Part shown: in pieces, positions 63,453-64,000 of the stretch
How positions within the stretch are numbered: position 1 is the first letter of the stretch
How the letters are laid out: every line of letters starts with the position of its first letter
NCBI RefSeq assembly: GCF_013155395.1
Contig: NZ_JABJWC010000010.1
Location: 1 to 64,000 of the forward strand
Direction of reading: 5' to 3'
Length of the DNA stretch: 64,000 bases
Source of the DNA: Komagataeibacter melomenusus
GTDB lineage: Bacteria; Pseudomonadota; Alphaproteobacteria; Acetobacterales; Acetobacteraceae
Notes under the pieces: generated by a model
What the model saw: only the letters and a program-made list of their open reading frames with translations
The model's database searches: none
What the model was told of the DNA's origin: nothing
Translations under genes and position numbers: made by a program

Positions 63453-63568
63453 AAACCAACCTGTGCACATCGATAGTCTGCAATAGCAGACGACGACATT
63501 AACTTTTTATTTCAGTATGTTAGGTAGGGTTCGGGGAGGGAATGGGATACTTCAGGACCCCTTGTGAA

Positions 63569-64000
63569 TCATTCCCACTCAATCGTTCCCGGCGGCTTGG
63601 AGGTAATGTCATATGTCACGCGGTTCACACCCCGCACTTCATTGACAATACGCCCGGCCACACGGTTGAGGAAAGACATGTCAAACGGATAGATATCCGC
63701 CGTCATGCCATCCGTGCTGGTTACGGCGCGCAGGGCGCAGGCGTAATCATAGGTGCGGCCATCGCCCATCACGCCCACGGTGCGCACGGGCAGCAGCACG
63801 GCAAAGGCCTGCCAGATGGCGTCATACAGCCCGGCTGCACGGATTTCCTCAAGGAAAATGGAATCAACACGGCGCAGCAGGGCCAGTTTCTCGCGCGTGA
63901 TGGCGCCGGGGATGCGGATGGCCAGCCCGGGGCCGGGGAACGGATGGCGGCCCACGATCGCTTCGGGAATGTCCATCTCGCGGCCGAGTTCGCGCACCTC
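63569..64000 (-). CDS. guaA: GMP synthase GuaA, C-terminal part (continues beyond the window)
   Basis: Converts XMP to GMP with glutamine. Only the C-terminal dimerisation domain lies in the window (residues from [31 protein letters not shown] to the conserved end [11 protein letters not shown]). The reading frame is open to position 64000. The 3' end of guaA is a known integration site for tyrosine recombinases; the frame here is complete to the stop, as expected if integration regenerates it. Confidence 0.95.
   Translation of the reverse strand, partial: EVRELGREMDIPEAIVGRHPFPGPGLAIRIPGAITREKLALLRRVDSIFLEEIRAAGLYDAIWQAFAVLLPVRTVGVMGDGRTYDYACALRAVTSTDGMTADIYPFDMSFLNRVAGRIVNEVRGVNRVTYDITSKPPGTIEWE

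Noticed and set aside
63569-63600. A second copy of the guaA 3' end inside the window, marking the other end of the element
   Set aside because: I looked for the terminal guaA sequence elsewhere in the window by eye and found none; a computed search would be needed.

Overview
The window looks like an alphaproteobacterial, acetic-acid-bacterium-type genome (Komagataeibacter/Gluconacetobacter are my best guess). The reasons are high GC, a squalene-hopene cyclase, a cyanide-insensitive CioAB quinol oxidase tied to formate oxidation, a RepA-type plasmid initiator and an integrative element next to guaA. The genus is inference from gene content; no rRNA or tRNA gene is visible.

Layout. 1-5,600: a tannase/feruloyl esterase, a small lipoprotein, and squalene-hopene cyclase behind a TetR repressor with a 34-bp palindromic operator. 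5,675-6,733: a zinc alcohol dehydrogenase. 6,991-17,251: a complete type I-E CRISPR-Cas locus on the minus strand (cas3, cse1, cse2, cas7e, cas5e, cas6e, cas1, cas2, leader, then 13 repeats and 12 spacers). 17,465-26,206: a minus-strand operon for formate oxidation and respiration (cioA, cioB, a small CydX-like peptide, a nitrate-reductase-associated protein, an FdhF/YdeP-type molybdoenzyme, moaA, mobA, moaD, moaE, fdhD).

At 27,029-28,242 an IS3-type element with 28-bp terminal repeats and no target duplication joins a decapitated WYL regulator to a ParA gene that has lost its C-terminus. From there to guaA (63,569) the DNA has the backbone of an integrative/plasmid-like element: ParA, RepA, HTH, DUF2285, XRE, DUF736, DUF2493, Toprim, HU, DUF932, ParB, AlpA and a tyrosine integrase. 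Its cargo is aldehyde detoxification (two aldehyde dehydrogenases, a TetR/NemR-like repressor, a YqhD-like reductase), MscS, vapBC, ccdAB, a type I restriction system with an extra unknown gene, and a nitrilase. No conjugation genes are present.

Most striking observation. The 504-bp gap between cas3 and cse1 holds what reads as a CRISPR-embedded CreTA/CreR module. (1) Two degenerate repeats at the 3' end of cas3 flank a 21-nt spacer. (2) The first 16 nt of that spacer match, after a canonical AAG PAM, the -10 region of a promoter-like sequence about 215 bp downstream. Of the three mismatches, two fall at positions 6 and 12, which Cascade flips out, and the third can form a G-T wobble. (3) Downstream of that promoter lies a 13-codon ORF with a very strong Shine-Dalgarno and two consecutive AUA codons, followed by a stem-loop. 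These are the hallmarks of a tRNA-sequestering CreT toxin repressed by Cascade-CreA. Function is inferred from sequence only.
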